The position numbers were made by a program, and so were the translations under genes. This document shows, piece after piece, positions 21,742 through 32,675 of a stretch of 64,000 bases of DNA. The notes below the pieces were generated by a model. The model did not search any database. It had not been told where the DNA came from and saw nothing but the letters and a program-made list of their open reading frames with translations. Origin of the DNA: Oreohelix idahoensis (lineage: Eukaryota; Mollusca; Gastropoda; Stylommatophora; Oreohelicidae); assembly GCA_024509875.1 (NCBI GenBank), contig JAMPIV010012210.1, forward strand, positions 62,001-126,000, written 5' to 3'. Numbering within the stretch: the first letter of the stretch is position 1; every line of letters begins with the position of its first letter.

Positions 21742-24700
21742 TCAGATGTAGAGGATGAAGTGGGGGAAGGGGGGGTGGGGGCAGAGGAGGGTGGTTTTGC
21801 AAATCGGTCTGGTATTAGTGAAGATAGGCTGGGAAACAGGACGGTGGTTATCTTTCTTGATTTGTGAAATGTGGGCTTTTGTCCTGATCTGTCTTTCTTC
21901 GTGCCACAGGATAAAATTTGTTGGTGTAGTCTGTTCTAAGATTTTGAAACCATCGATCCATTTGTCGTCAAATTTAGAATGTCGAACGTGTTTTTTGTAG
22001 TAAACTAGATCTCCGATGTGAAACTGTTCCAGTTTTGTGTTTTTATTGTGTGTACGCTGTTTCTTCCATAAAGCTTTTTCTGCATTTTTGTTCGCAATTT
22101 GATGTGCTGCATGTTTTTGTTGTAGGATGACAGCTATCGGGTCCTCTCCCATATATCTGCGTTGTGGTTGGAGAAGGTTGTCCATCGGAAATACCGGCTC
22201 CCTACCTTAATTGGTTAGGAAGAGAGAGCGCCAGACCATTCTATCAGCTGTTGGATAATTTTACACCGCCTAATAATATAACAACCACCTAATGAAATAA
22301 AAACGCAATTATTTACATAGAGAAGAAGAATGGGGCAAATTGAAAATAAAGCCCACAGTAACTCTTCATAAATGAATGCAAATAATACATAAAGACGAAG
22401 AATGGGGCCTGTTGAAAATTAAAATCACAGTAACTTCTCACAGTGGCCTTCAGCTGTACAATCTAAGGTGTCCTTGGCCTTCAGTGGGCAATCTAAGGGG
22501 TCCTTGGCCTTCATTGGACAACCTAAGGGCCCATGGACTTCAGTGGACAATCTAAGGGGTCAGAGGCCTTCAGTGGACAATCTAAGGGTCAGGGGCCTTC
22601 AGCTGGACAATCTAAAGGGTCAGGGGCCTTTAGCAGGTAAAATAGCGAGAAACCAGTGGTGTCGTTAATGTTTACTCGTATTGCTTCTAAGGCCTGGTTG
22701 ATGTATAGATCCCAATATTGATCGTTGCCTTCGATGTGTTTGGATAGAATGTCATGAAGGGTTGAATGCATTCTTTCGTTTCTTCCGTTACTCTGGGGCC
22801 GATAGAAACTAGTTGTGGTGTGTTTGATGTTTAACTTTTGTAATGTTGATTTAAAAGGATTGCCAACGAACTGTTTTCTATTGTCCGTGATGACTCTTCT
22901 AGGACAACTATGTCTAGGTAGAAATTCTTGCAAAAAGAAATCGGTGACAGTTGTAGACGTGACATCTTTCATAGGGAAACTCCGGCCAAACGGAGTACTG
23001 GTCTACAATGTGCAACAAGTACCTGTTTCCTGACAGTGTTAGGGGGTACGGACCAGAGATGTCTAAACTGACAGTTTCCATGGGATAGTTGGAAGGTTGC
23101 ATTTTTTGTAATGGGGATTTGTTCACCTTCATATTTCTCCTTTTGCAGATCTTACAAGTGGCTACGTAATCAATTATATCTTTATACATGGTTTGCCAGT
23201 AATACCGTTTCTTAATGACGTCTATCGTTTTATCTCGTCCCAGGTGTTCATTTTCATCGTGGAACTGGATGAGGATGTCAGGTACTAAATGATGCGGAAT
23301 ATATTTCTGTAATCTTCCATCTTGTTTGGAGTCAATATGATAGAGTGCTTGGTCATGAAGAAAGATTGTAAAATCCTTGACTTTTGCTGGTGTTTCTTTA
23401 ATTTGTTTCATTAGTTTAACGACTTCCGGGTCTTTCATTTGTTCCTGTAGGATGTCAAAGTTGTCTGTTTGATCCTCTTCTGACAATCGGTCAATGTCTG
23501 TGTGAGTGTCCGATTGATCAGCAATTCGGTTTGAATTTATGACATTTATTTGTCTAGTATTGTCACTTATGTCTGTTGCAGCTGCTTCATTTTCGTTACT
23601 CTGTGTCGGGTTGTCATGATATGGAATTCTAGAAAGCAGGTCAGCACATGTATTGAGGTTTCCGGCAATGTGATCTATGGTAGTGTCATAGTTCTGCAAA
23701 TTCATCGCCCAAGTTTGAAGCTTCTTTGGTTGTTCAGATGTCTTCGTCAACCAACTAACAAGGGGTTGGTGATCTGTTCTAATGATAACTTTTGTTCCAC
23801 GGATGTAAAAATCCAGTTTCTGCATAGCATAATGAATGGCAAATGCTTCCTTTTCTGTTATAGTCCAACGCTTTTGGGACTTACTTAATGCGTGTGACAG
23901 GAAAGCAATTGGCTTTTCGTTGGGTACATTTGGGATAATAGGGGTTTCATCAGAAGGGTTTGGTTGGACAAGGCAAGCTCCTACAGCGTTATCAGAAGCG
24001 TCAGTGTATAGGATCATTGGTTTGGTGGTATCAGGGTGTGCCAACATTGGAATGGTTGTGAGTGCATTTTTTAGATAATGGAATGCTTGTTGACATTGAT
24101 CCGTACATCTGAACCTGGCATATTTCTTAGTTAGGGCTATTAATGGCTCTGCCGCCTTGGCGAAATTGACGATGTGGCGTCTGTAATAACTACAACATCC
24201 AAGAAAACCTCTTACGTGTCTCACAGTTGTAGGGCGTGGCATCTCTCTGATCGCTCATACTTTCTCGTCGTCAGGGCGAACTCCACTGCCATTAATAATG
24301 AAACCTAGGTATTTTGTTTCCGGTTTCAGGAATTTACATTTCGAGAGTTTCAACTTTATGTGATGATATTTTAGACGATCAAAGACTTGTTCAACCTTTT
24401 TCAGGTGTTCTTGTATTGTACCTGGCGTATGGACTAAGATATCATCCATGTATGCCAAGGCAAAGGGCTGGAATCCTTTCAAGACCTCATCCATAAGGGA
24501 CATATAAGTGGCGGGGCTTGATTTAAGTCCGAAGGGCATCACATTCCGTGAAAAGGACCCGACATGCGTACAAAATGTAGATTTTTCCTTTGCCTCTGGT
24601 GACATTGGGATGCACCAGAAACCGGATCGTGCATCTAATGTTGTAAACCATTTGGAATTTCCAAGCGTCGCCAGTATATCATCCATCCTGGGAAGTGGGT

Positions 24701-25085
24701 ATGATATCGTCTTCGTTATCTTGTTAAGTGCACGATAATCACAGCAGAAACGGTGCCTGCCGTCTTTCTTTGTGACGATGACAATGGGGGATGACCATTG
24801 AGATCTTGATCTTTCTATAATGCCAGCTTCAAGCATCTCAGTTATAGATTTTTGCACCAACTCACGGTTCTTAAGGGGAGTGTGGTAAGGTTTGAGGTGT
24901 ACTGGAACATCAGTTGTGGTGTTTATATCCATTTGGACTGTAGATGTGCGCTCCAGTTCCATGTCATTGATGGCAAACATGTGTTGGTGTTTGGTGACAA
25001 ACTGTTGAAGCCTATTGACATGAGGTTCCTCTGCATGCAAGGTTTCAAGTAATTTAGTCAGCCTGTCTTCACTATTCTTTTGCAC
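21742..25085 (-). pseudogene. Gypsy-type pol: RT, RNase H, integrase
   Basis: Reverse transcriptase runs from 25085, with DARSGFW, MPFGLKSSPATY and the catalytic box YMDD. A single in-frame TGA at 24255-24257 stands where an Arg is likely. RNase H follows (DASDNAVGA, RTDHQPLVSWL). Then comes an integrase zinc-binding region (HLGRDKTIDVIKKRYYW, CKICKRRN) and a DDE core: LDISGP, ITDNRKQF and GRNERMHST. A frameshift lies near 22970 (VDQYSVWPEFP, then MKDVTSTTV). A foreign 0.41-kb segment splits the integrase at 22634, and the C-terminus resumes at GREPVFPMDN (about 22207). It ends with a GPY/F-like FHIGDLVYYKKHVRHSKFDDKW. All catalytic residues I could check are present, so decay is modest. Confidence 0.92.
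22222..22633. repeat. Foreign segment splitting the integrase, copy of 35104-35516
   Basis: This is almost identical to 35104-35516. It includes a piece of the LINE A 3' tail at one end and seven minisatellite units at the other. No target duplication is visible. About ten extra bases (aaccaattaa in complement) lie between it and the integrase. Confidence 0.9.
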
Positions 25086-25937
25086 ATCAGTTGTACTGGA
25101 TGTTCCTTGAGAACTGCTTTCTTGCTGTGGTTCGGTGGTGAAGCGTTGACTGTAAGTTTCGCTCTCTATACCACTACGGCAGTACTGTGGATTTAGCTGT
25201 CGTTGATTTTTTTAAGGTTTGTTTCCCTGCGTGTTTGTCTGGGTATGCACTAGTTGGTTACGTCGCTGGTTTTTCATATTAATTAAGCGATGGTATCTGG
25301 GGGTAACATGTGTCACAAGATTAATCTCATGAAAACTTCTGCATGTCCTGTGATGTAAGCTGCCATTATCAAATTCTGGATAATATCTCTCAGTGCCAAA
25401 TCCGTTCCTGTGATAAGCCTTTCTATTTCCTGCCCGCTGTTTTCTCGTAGAAGCGTAAAATTTACTTGGAGAAGTTCTGTCATTCGTCTTATAAGCCGGT
25501 AAGTGTGCTGGTCTTAGAGGATTACGGTAGGCTTCCATAACTATTTCTTGATCTACGATATCCGCATAATTCAAGTCATTATCAATTGTAGGTTTTCGCT
25601 TCTGTACCTCTGTAAGGCAGTGAATATTGTGGTATTTACGCACATATTCATCTGGGTAGGCAGGTGAAAAGTTACACTGTTCGTTTGTTCGGCGGGTGTA
25701 ATTTGTATGTAACCAGTATTAACATACATGTTATTCTTGTAATACCTGTGTTCGGCTTCGCAGTGGGATCTCCTACCATATGGTTTGTACAGAACGTAGA
25801 CTGAATGTTTGGTGACAGGACGTGTATGCCGGCGCTGTGATTTCTCAAAGTTCGTATGAGGGCGTGGGAAAAAATGTGGGGGCTGACGAATAAAATTGAA
25901 TGGAGAAGGGTGACTCAGATCATCAATTGCACACGAT
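25086..25937 (-). pseudogene. Gag/protease-side part of gypsy polyprotein, truncated
   Basis: The minus strand is coding-like and rich in Arg, His and Tyr (PRPHTNFEKSQRRH, KPYGRRSHCEAEHRYYKNN, then a Met-initiated 143-residue frame at 25643-25212). A stop separates it from pol. No CCHC knuckle or DSG/DTG protease motif is clear. It ends abruptly at 25937, where LTR sequence begins. Confidence 0.55.
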
Positions 25938-26997
25938 ATTCTGTTATTTCGACTTTAGCAACGGAAAAAAACCTGATTTGCAACTTCTTCCAAATTTTTC
26001 CATTCAATAAACAGGCCCTTATTATTTTGTTGTTCTGGGACAGCTTTCCCGAAGCCGTGAACTTGTCGTGACACTGTATTTTGTGCACAAATGTCTTCAC
26101 TGCTTTTAACGTTGTTATTCTCATTATATGTAGTTTTTAAACACGTATTCGCCCACGGCGACCGTTGCCTCAATTGGCTGTGTGTGGTGTACCCGGAAAC
26201 GGGGCCTCCCAGTACTGAGGCACAGTTAAGTCCCCGATGTCATGTATCGGTGCAGAGTTGAGAGAGATGGCTGAGCATCACAATCCCCCCTGTGTTGCAG
26301 CATGATGAGAACCAAGCATTGCACACTGAGCTTGGGGGGATCACTTGGGCACCAGACTTAATACTGGCTCTTGACTGGATGGCCACATGCAGGAGATTTC
26401 TACAATGGAGGGTTGGCAGGTGGTGGGTATCTGGAAGTGGCTCTGTGCAGGACGTGAGGATTCCTTGGGAGAGCCCAGAACCAGAGCACAGCATTGTGCA
26501 AGCTCTGCATAGTTGGAGAGCCCCCTGGATGACGGGGAATGCACAGTGTGCTACCCCACCTATCCCCAACTGCTAACTTAGAACCAGAAGTGGGGTCCTC
26601 TGTATGCGTGCCAGGCCAGGATAAAATGCCTGGGAAAGAGACTGGAGCTCAGAACTCCCTAACTCAAAGTTGCAGGATGGCAGAAAAGCCACTGGAAAGA
26701 CAGGGCTATTTTGAAGATAACGCAACCATATTTTTACCATATGAGCTCGGACGCTGCCTCGGTAAACAAGGTCCGCGCAGAGCAGTGACACCCCCAGGCT
26801 GCTTGCGAATAGTCTACTACTGGGAACTTAAACAGATTAGGGATGAGCCCACTCTCCCGTTGAACAGGTGCTAAAGTCGTAGATACTGGGCCAGAAAGCG
26901 CACCGGAAACCACAGTATCACGCAACTCGCTTTTATTTTCTATGGAGAGTACACCGTCTAAACACGTATAAATTGTAGTGTATGCCAAGCGGTCACA
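25938..26997 (-). repeat. Truncated 5' LTR of the gypsy-type element
   Basis: 25938-26148 plus 26970-26997 match 15087-15324. The LTR is split by an 810-bp insertion. Its distal three quarters and the primer-binding site are missing, so the element cannot be active. Confidence 0.75.
26149..26958 (-). mobile_element. Unidentified retroposon-like insertion in the LTR
   Basis: The 11-bp direct repeat TAAACACGTAT (26138-26148 and 26959-26969) flanks 810 bp that are absent from the left LTR. Part of it (about 26290-26560, minus) is homologous to 9770-10040. The longer target duplication suits target-primed retroposition. No coding motif was seen and orientation is inferred. Confidence 0.75.
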
Positions 26998-26998
26998 C

Positions 26999-27550
26999 TT
27001 TTAATGGGTAAAGTCGCCGAAGACGACCTCTAAGCTTCTTCAAAGTTTAAATGTAACAGTCTGCATTCACCGTGTTTCCCTGTTCCAAGAAGTCGAGAAG
27101 AATCACATCCTTCTCATCCCAAAACATGGAGGCCATAACTTACCCTACAGATGGTGAACTTTTGAACTTCTTTCTTGTCGGCGATGTTGTGTAATGCCAT
27201 TCCATTGATGATTGACCTACTTCAGCTTCGTCACAATGATGTACCCAACGTCGGACAGTGCTATCATCCACTGTTGAATCTCCATAAACATTCTTCAAAC
27301 GTTCGTGGATGCGAATTGGGGTCTCGCCTTCAGCATTGAGGAATTCTATGACATAACGTTGTTTTAACCGAACGTCTTTGGCAGCCATTTTTAAACAGTT
27401 ACAGTGGTGCCACCTGTTACTGAAACAGGTTGGTAATGCTATACAGTGCAGAAGAGTGTTTGAGGAATCCTGCTAAGTTTACAAATTGCACACCGATGCA
27501 GTATTTACTCACATAAAAAATAGGAGGCATTACTTTTTGACCTTCCCTCG
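26999..27550 (-). mobile_element. Mariner copy 2, 5' half (split copy, right part)
   Basis: It ends with terminal repeat sequence before TA 27551-27552 (in complement CGAGGGAAGGTCAAAAAG). The transposase start MAAKDVRLKQRYVIEFL is at 27388. It reads RRWVHHCDEAEVGQSSMEWHYTT, so it has nearly the same internal deletion as copy 1, and it has a stop after SPSVG. It joins the 13835-14290 half. Confidence 0.88.
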
Positions 27551-27552
27551 TA

Positions 27553-29916
27553 CATTCTTTCTAAGGAGCCCTTGGCCTTCAAGGGACAATTTAAGGGGTT
27601 TGTGGCTATCACGAAGTGGATTTAAGTTTAGAGTTTGTCTGAGTATAGAGACAAGACACTAGTTATGAGAAAGTCTGAGAAGATAGATTTAGATGAGAAT
27701 GACAGTGACTGTGGACAGATTAAGCTTATAGCTTTGAGGGTGAGAACCGAGATTGACTCTCCCTCACCACTTATGATGTAGTTAAGTGCTATTGACTCAC
27801 CACCTCTGACTATCATAAAGGAGATAAGGTTACACTAAAATCACAGACACAACTATACAGACCAGCATATACGTACAGTATAGTTATAGTTATAGAGAAA
27901 CTGATCCAGTATACATTTTATAGTTTATTAAGCAATCAAAAAAATCAAAATAACACAGCAAAATAAATGACATGTGGGGTCGCACAATCCTGAAATACAG
28001 AACACTTAAAATGGCAGACACTTATACCTCAACACTTTCACCCTCTCGTTCAACCTGCAGGGAAAAAGAATTAAGGATTTTAAAAAATCTACTTGGTGGG
28101 GGTCTCTAAGTAAGAGCCACCACTACTAACTCTCCTAGTCTTATCTAAATCAAACCTACTGTCCTGCTGCAGACATATAACTAATTGTCTACAAAATCTG
28201 AAAAAAAACCACTATAAGATGTCCTACACAGATAACCCCTGTACCACAAGCACTGATCCACTAACGGACTCTTCAGTGCTAACTCAGAGGCTGTCCTCTA
28301 ACTTTCTCTATTTGACTCTCTAAGTTCTGTCTCTCCTCTGCTACTGCTCAGTGTCTCTCTGACACTCCAGTCTTCTGCTGAGTGGCATCTCCGTTATGCT
28401 CCTCCTCTCATTAGCATTCGGAAAATGAATGATGACCCTCTCTCCTATTCCTGACTACTGCATCTGATGACTTTGATATTAAGAACGAGGTACTTGACTC
28501 AGACTGTAGCTGCTTCACTGCTGATGAAACTTCTTTCAACTGCCCAGTTAACTCACTTCGGGTTTGGGACAAATGGCTTTATTGTGGCCGTGGAAAACAA
28601 AAACCAACACCAGGCCACGCGCCTTTATGGTGTGTTACAACGATCTAAGAGCTCTGGATTTTAAGAAACCCATTCCTGCTGATTAATGTGTTTCACTGCA
28701 TGAGAAGTACTTATTCTGGTGCAGACGTAATTTGGTGCTGGTAAATACTGTGTCACCTGTTCTCTTCCCCTCTGGCGATGCTTCGAACCTTCTTCTCCTG
28801 AGAAGGCCAAATACCTTGGCAAGTTGTACGGCAGTTTACAACCCTCCCTGTGTGCCGTGAAAATGCTATAGAACAAAAAATGACTGACTATACAACAAAT
28901 TCAAAATATTTTCATCCTTAACACATAAACACCCTAAATTCCTCTACTCCCATCTTTCCCCTAAATTAATACATCTCCCGGCTTTCCCCTAAATAATACA
29001 TCTCCTCTATACAAACTACTCACAAGTGATAAACACAATATTCTTACCCAAGGGTCAACCTAATGTACCATTCACTTCTATCACCCCCCTCCTTGTACTT
29101 ACTATATGTCTGTTATGTACTCTCCAGACACAGGCTGACTTAAATCTGTTTTGTTAGTCATAACATGAGCTTTGTTGAAGCGAACCATTCCCCGGTAAAA
29201 TTTCTAGGCCCTACTTTTACAGGACTGACCCGGGAAGGTATCAATACATAATATTTAAACACACTCTTACTACACCCACTCAGTAATATTAACTACATCC
29301 CTTACACCCCTGTCTCCTGACTACACAACAAATTAATACACAATTAAATAAAATACACAAGTACACTCGCGTATATACACTGCAAATTATCATATCAAAA
29401 TGCGGGTTTTACAGACCTGCTATTACATATTACAGAGCACCTGTTTATCTTAGCACTTATCCTCACACAGTTAATATCTAAAAGAAAAACCATTACACAC
29501 ATCATAGATACTGCTACTTATCATAGAAAACCTATATGCACAACTTACATTTTTATTATTTCTATAAGATAGCAATAGATGGCACTTCAAGCTAAATTAA
29601 CTTTAATTAATTCCCAGAAGAAAACTTTACTTCAACGTGCTAAGATCTATTATGAAACGAACTATCTACGACGCTAATTAAGTTTGTACACATACCCAAA
29701 TTATCGAATTTCTTTCGCTGAGCAACTGCTAACTCACTGATCAGACGATAAGGCATTGATTCACGGCTGATTTTCTTGAGACAGTGAGAGCGCTAATAGA
29801 TTTTTCCGCTTCCTATATAGTAAGATATTATAATGAAATCAGACGCGATGAGTCATCGCGTGGTGTCTCTTAGGGGTCGCCCTTAGACCAATATTATTGC
29901 TGCAAATAATTAAAAT
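27553..29916. other. Unassigned AT-rich stretch
   Basis: At about 27560-27600 there is a single diverged unit of the ggccttcagtggacaatct minisatellite. The remainder has no ORF with recognisable motifs and no internal duplication that I detected. Confidence 0.45.
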
Positions 29917-29921
29917 CTGAC

Positions 29922-32082
29922 TGTCACGTAGACAGAAATTTATTTTGCCATTTTAATGTTTTGTTTTCCTAATCATTTTTATTCTCATTTTCTTTCATTT
30001 TCTCCTTCTCAAACCCCACCCGAGGTGTTTACGTTCAGGCTTTCAGTGGAAATCCCCCACTGGTCAGAAACGGTCAGCGCAGCGGTAATATTACATCAAA
30101 CGCACCTGGCGCTGGCCTGATATGAAGAATTTCTCTTACGCGTAAAGTGTTTGAACGAGCGAAAGGGTCCCGGTGTTTGGCCGTCAGAACGCTGCTAGTG
30201 ATCATAATATTATGCATCCTTGAAACAGGGGGAGATAAACCCGCTGCTAGCCTTTGTTGTTTGCCCTTAGATGAGCAAAGAGCACATATATTATGATTGT
30301 CTCTCTGGGGGAATTTTCGCAAAGTTGTTGCTTCTGAAAACCTGTGTATTACCCGGTATTACGCATTACGCCAATACATCTGTAGAATCAGGTTAGGCAG
30401 GTGTCCGGGGGGGGAGCGTCCTTTGTAAGCTATAAGATTTGAAATTTTACTACGTCAAACACACTCGTAGAAGATTCCTGGCCCGAGATAGACCATTATG
30501 GAAATAAGGCAAACATTAACACAGAACTAAATGTTTTTGGCCTATTTCTTGGCATTTTCTCGGGTTTCAGGGGGATACCGAATTGCTAGTCTAGTTTCCA
30601 GTCAGACGAAGAATGTCACCGTCTCTTCGATCTAGAGGGATTCTGAGGATATCTAGCCCCACGAGTGTCACAGCCATACCTGGAACAACAACCTTTTGTC
30701 AACGCCATTTCCCTCTCACGGGAGTTCAGCTCACGCATTGTGAAATGAGCCAACGCAACAATCTGAAACGTCTATGGCAGTAGTAGTTTCCTACTCGCCT
30801 ATTGGATTACCAGTCAGGGCATTGCGGCTTCCAAAATCTCAAAACCGCCCAGCATGCCTATAGCAGAATTCCATATCACCCGCCTTTTTTGTGCCTAAAC
30901 GGGGCACTCAGCCAAACCACAGTCAACCAGCCAAAACCGGATTTAAAGCCAATTCTAGCGCCGGATAAGCACGCCTTGGGATCAATTGTCCTCACGTGAC
31001 TTCGTCCCATGGTTTATTTCTGGGTCTATGTAGAACTTCGCACTTAGGAGCGGCCAGCAAAGATATACAGCGTCTTCCAGCCCCTCACGCAAATTAGTGT
31101 CACCAATGTTTAGTGCCAACAAGGAAAGTTTTTTACAGGCCAAGTCCATCACCCATGGAGTATATCTTTACGTAAAAAGACACTTTCCGGAGCTATTACA
31201 TTTGGTCCCACGTAAGCAGACGGACTGACACGCAGCTTATTCATTTTGGTAAACCAGAGGTAAATACAGAGTTCCAGCCCCTCGCGCAATTAGGGGTCAC
31301 CAAAGATAGCGCCTACATTGGATTTACAGGTCAAGTCCATCACCCATGGAGTATATCTTTACGTAAAGACATTGGAGCTATCCCATTTGGTCCCACGAAA
31401 GCGGACGGACATACTGTAGCTCAGTTTGTTTATTTGGTCAGCAGGAGATAGACAGTCTTCCAGTTCCCATCGCGAAATCAGGGATGCCACCAACAATAGC
31501 GACTACAGTGGATTTATACAGGTCAAGTCCATTACCCATGGAGTATATCTTTACGTAAAAAAGACACTGTCTGAAGCATTGTACTTGGTCCCACGAAAAC
31601 CGACAGACTGGCAGACAGTTTATTTATCTCTTTGTGTTCTACAGGTTTTATGAATGGTGATCTGTGTGTGTGGTTGTTGGTGTATATGATTATCGATGAA
31701 TATTTGATTATTGATGAAATTTTATGTTGTTGTGATGATATGCATTATTTTCATGCTTTTCTTCTTTAATAAATTTTACACATTTATTAATGCGCTGTTC
31801 ACGACCTTTCCATCCATATTTGTATTTTTAGCTCTTTACTATAATCTCTATGTATGATAAGAGAAAAGAGAGAGAGCAGGAGATGCTTAGACAGTAAAGT
31901 GAGTTGAGGCTTGGAGAGAGAGATCATTTTGGTAAATCTTCTTCCAGGTTGTCTCAAGTCCATCTCCTATTTACACCTTTCTGTGTGTGTAATCTATAAC
32001 TCTGTCAGTCCACTATCCCTTGTCGGTTTCACTACTATTGTCCAACTCGACAAATACTCTACACTCTAACTCAACCACGACA
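29922..32082 (+). repeat. 5' LTR, 2161 bp
   Basis: It begins TGTCACG and ends ACGACA. It contains three sub-repeats and a polyadenylation-like AATAAA at about 31769 followed by a T-rich stretch. Short ORFs inside (for example a 65-residue frame at 30802) recur in the other LTR because the LTR does. I do not call them genes. Confidence 0.95.
31020..31640 (+). repeat. Three imperfect sub-repeats of about 190 bp in LTR
   Basis: The block containing caagtccatcacccatggag followed by tatatctttacgtaaa occurs at about 31140, 31333 and 31522. Each is followed by ttggtcccacg and preceded by a ccag...caccaa block. The same triplet is in the right LTR from about 33776. They could be repeated promoter elements. 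Confidence 0.85.
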
Positions 32083-32084
32083 AT

Positions 32085-32102
32085 TGGGAGCCCGTCCGAG
32101 AT
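32085..32102 (+). promoter_or_regulatory. Primer-binding site, proline-tRNA-like
   Basis: TGGGAGCCCGTCCGAGAT begins two bases after the LTR end (32082). It is the complement of a tRNA 3' end that resembles tRNA-Pro (UGG anticodon class), with four substitutions or fewer from the usual primer site as I recall it. Confidence 0.75.
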
Positions 32103-32655
32103 TCTAGAACCCATCTAGTACGACATTTAATATGTGCTCGATCCGAGGATGAATCTCTCACAAGATTCTATCTTGATTCTTAGAGTTTAGTGTTCGGCAG
32201 ATTATAGGAATCGATATCCCTAGACATAACGAACTATTTCTTTTGGGAGGAAGTCTGAACAGCGTTTACTCCACAGCAATCATAAATATTAAGTTACATT
32301 TATTGTTCATGCTACACATGAGACAGCTGGTAAAGGTTGATGGTACCACTGCTGAGTTTTTGGTTGACAAATCTGACGACTATTGTTGTAAAAGTCAGAA
32401 AAATTTTTTTAAGGGTTAATTTTTTTCAGGAGTAGCTCTTTAATCTGAGATAAGAAGCTACAGACAGTCAGTTACTAGCTTGCATTTGTACCAAGGGAGG
32501 GTGTTCATTCGAATGATAGTAACCAATCCTCCCAATAGCTAAGTACTGACAGAAGTTGAAAAAAAATTGTATTATGATTATAGGATGTTCTAGGACATGT
32601 AATGGACATTGATGGAAAAGATAAATTACTGTCTTTTAGTTCGTGTTTCACGCAC
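32103..32655 (+). other. Non-coding interior of the LTR element
   Basis: No frame of useful length, no zinc knuckle, and no protease or RT motif. It may carry packaging and dimerisation signals. Confidence 0.7.
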
Positions 32656-32658
32656 TTT

Positions 32659-32670
32659 AAAAAGGGGGGC
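32659..32670 (+). promoter_or_regulatory. Polypurine tract
   Basis: AAAAAGGGGGGC sits five bases before the right LTR (32676), as expected for the plus-strand primer. Confidence 0.85.
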
Positions 32671-32675
32671 TATCT

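Larger units (their letters stand above)
14291..26997 (-). mobile_element. Composite gypsy-type LTR element inserted in mariner
   Basis: The 12.7-kb insert is flanked by the pentamer CTTTT (14286-14290 and 26998-27002). In element orientation it starts TGTGACCGCTT. Its two ends carry LTR-like direct repeats (15087-15324 matches 25938-26148 plus 26970-26997). Pol lies on the minus strand, in agreement with LTR polarity. The interior has been heavily remodelled by later insertions and by a deletion of the 5' LTR distal part, primer site and gag start. The 3' terminus reads CTGCCAC rather than the usual CA, so the exact border is a little uncertain. Confidence 0.75.
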
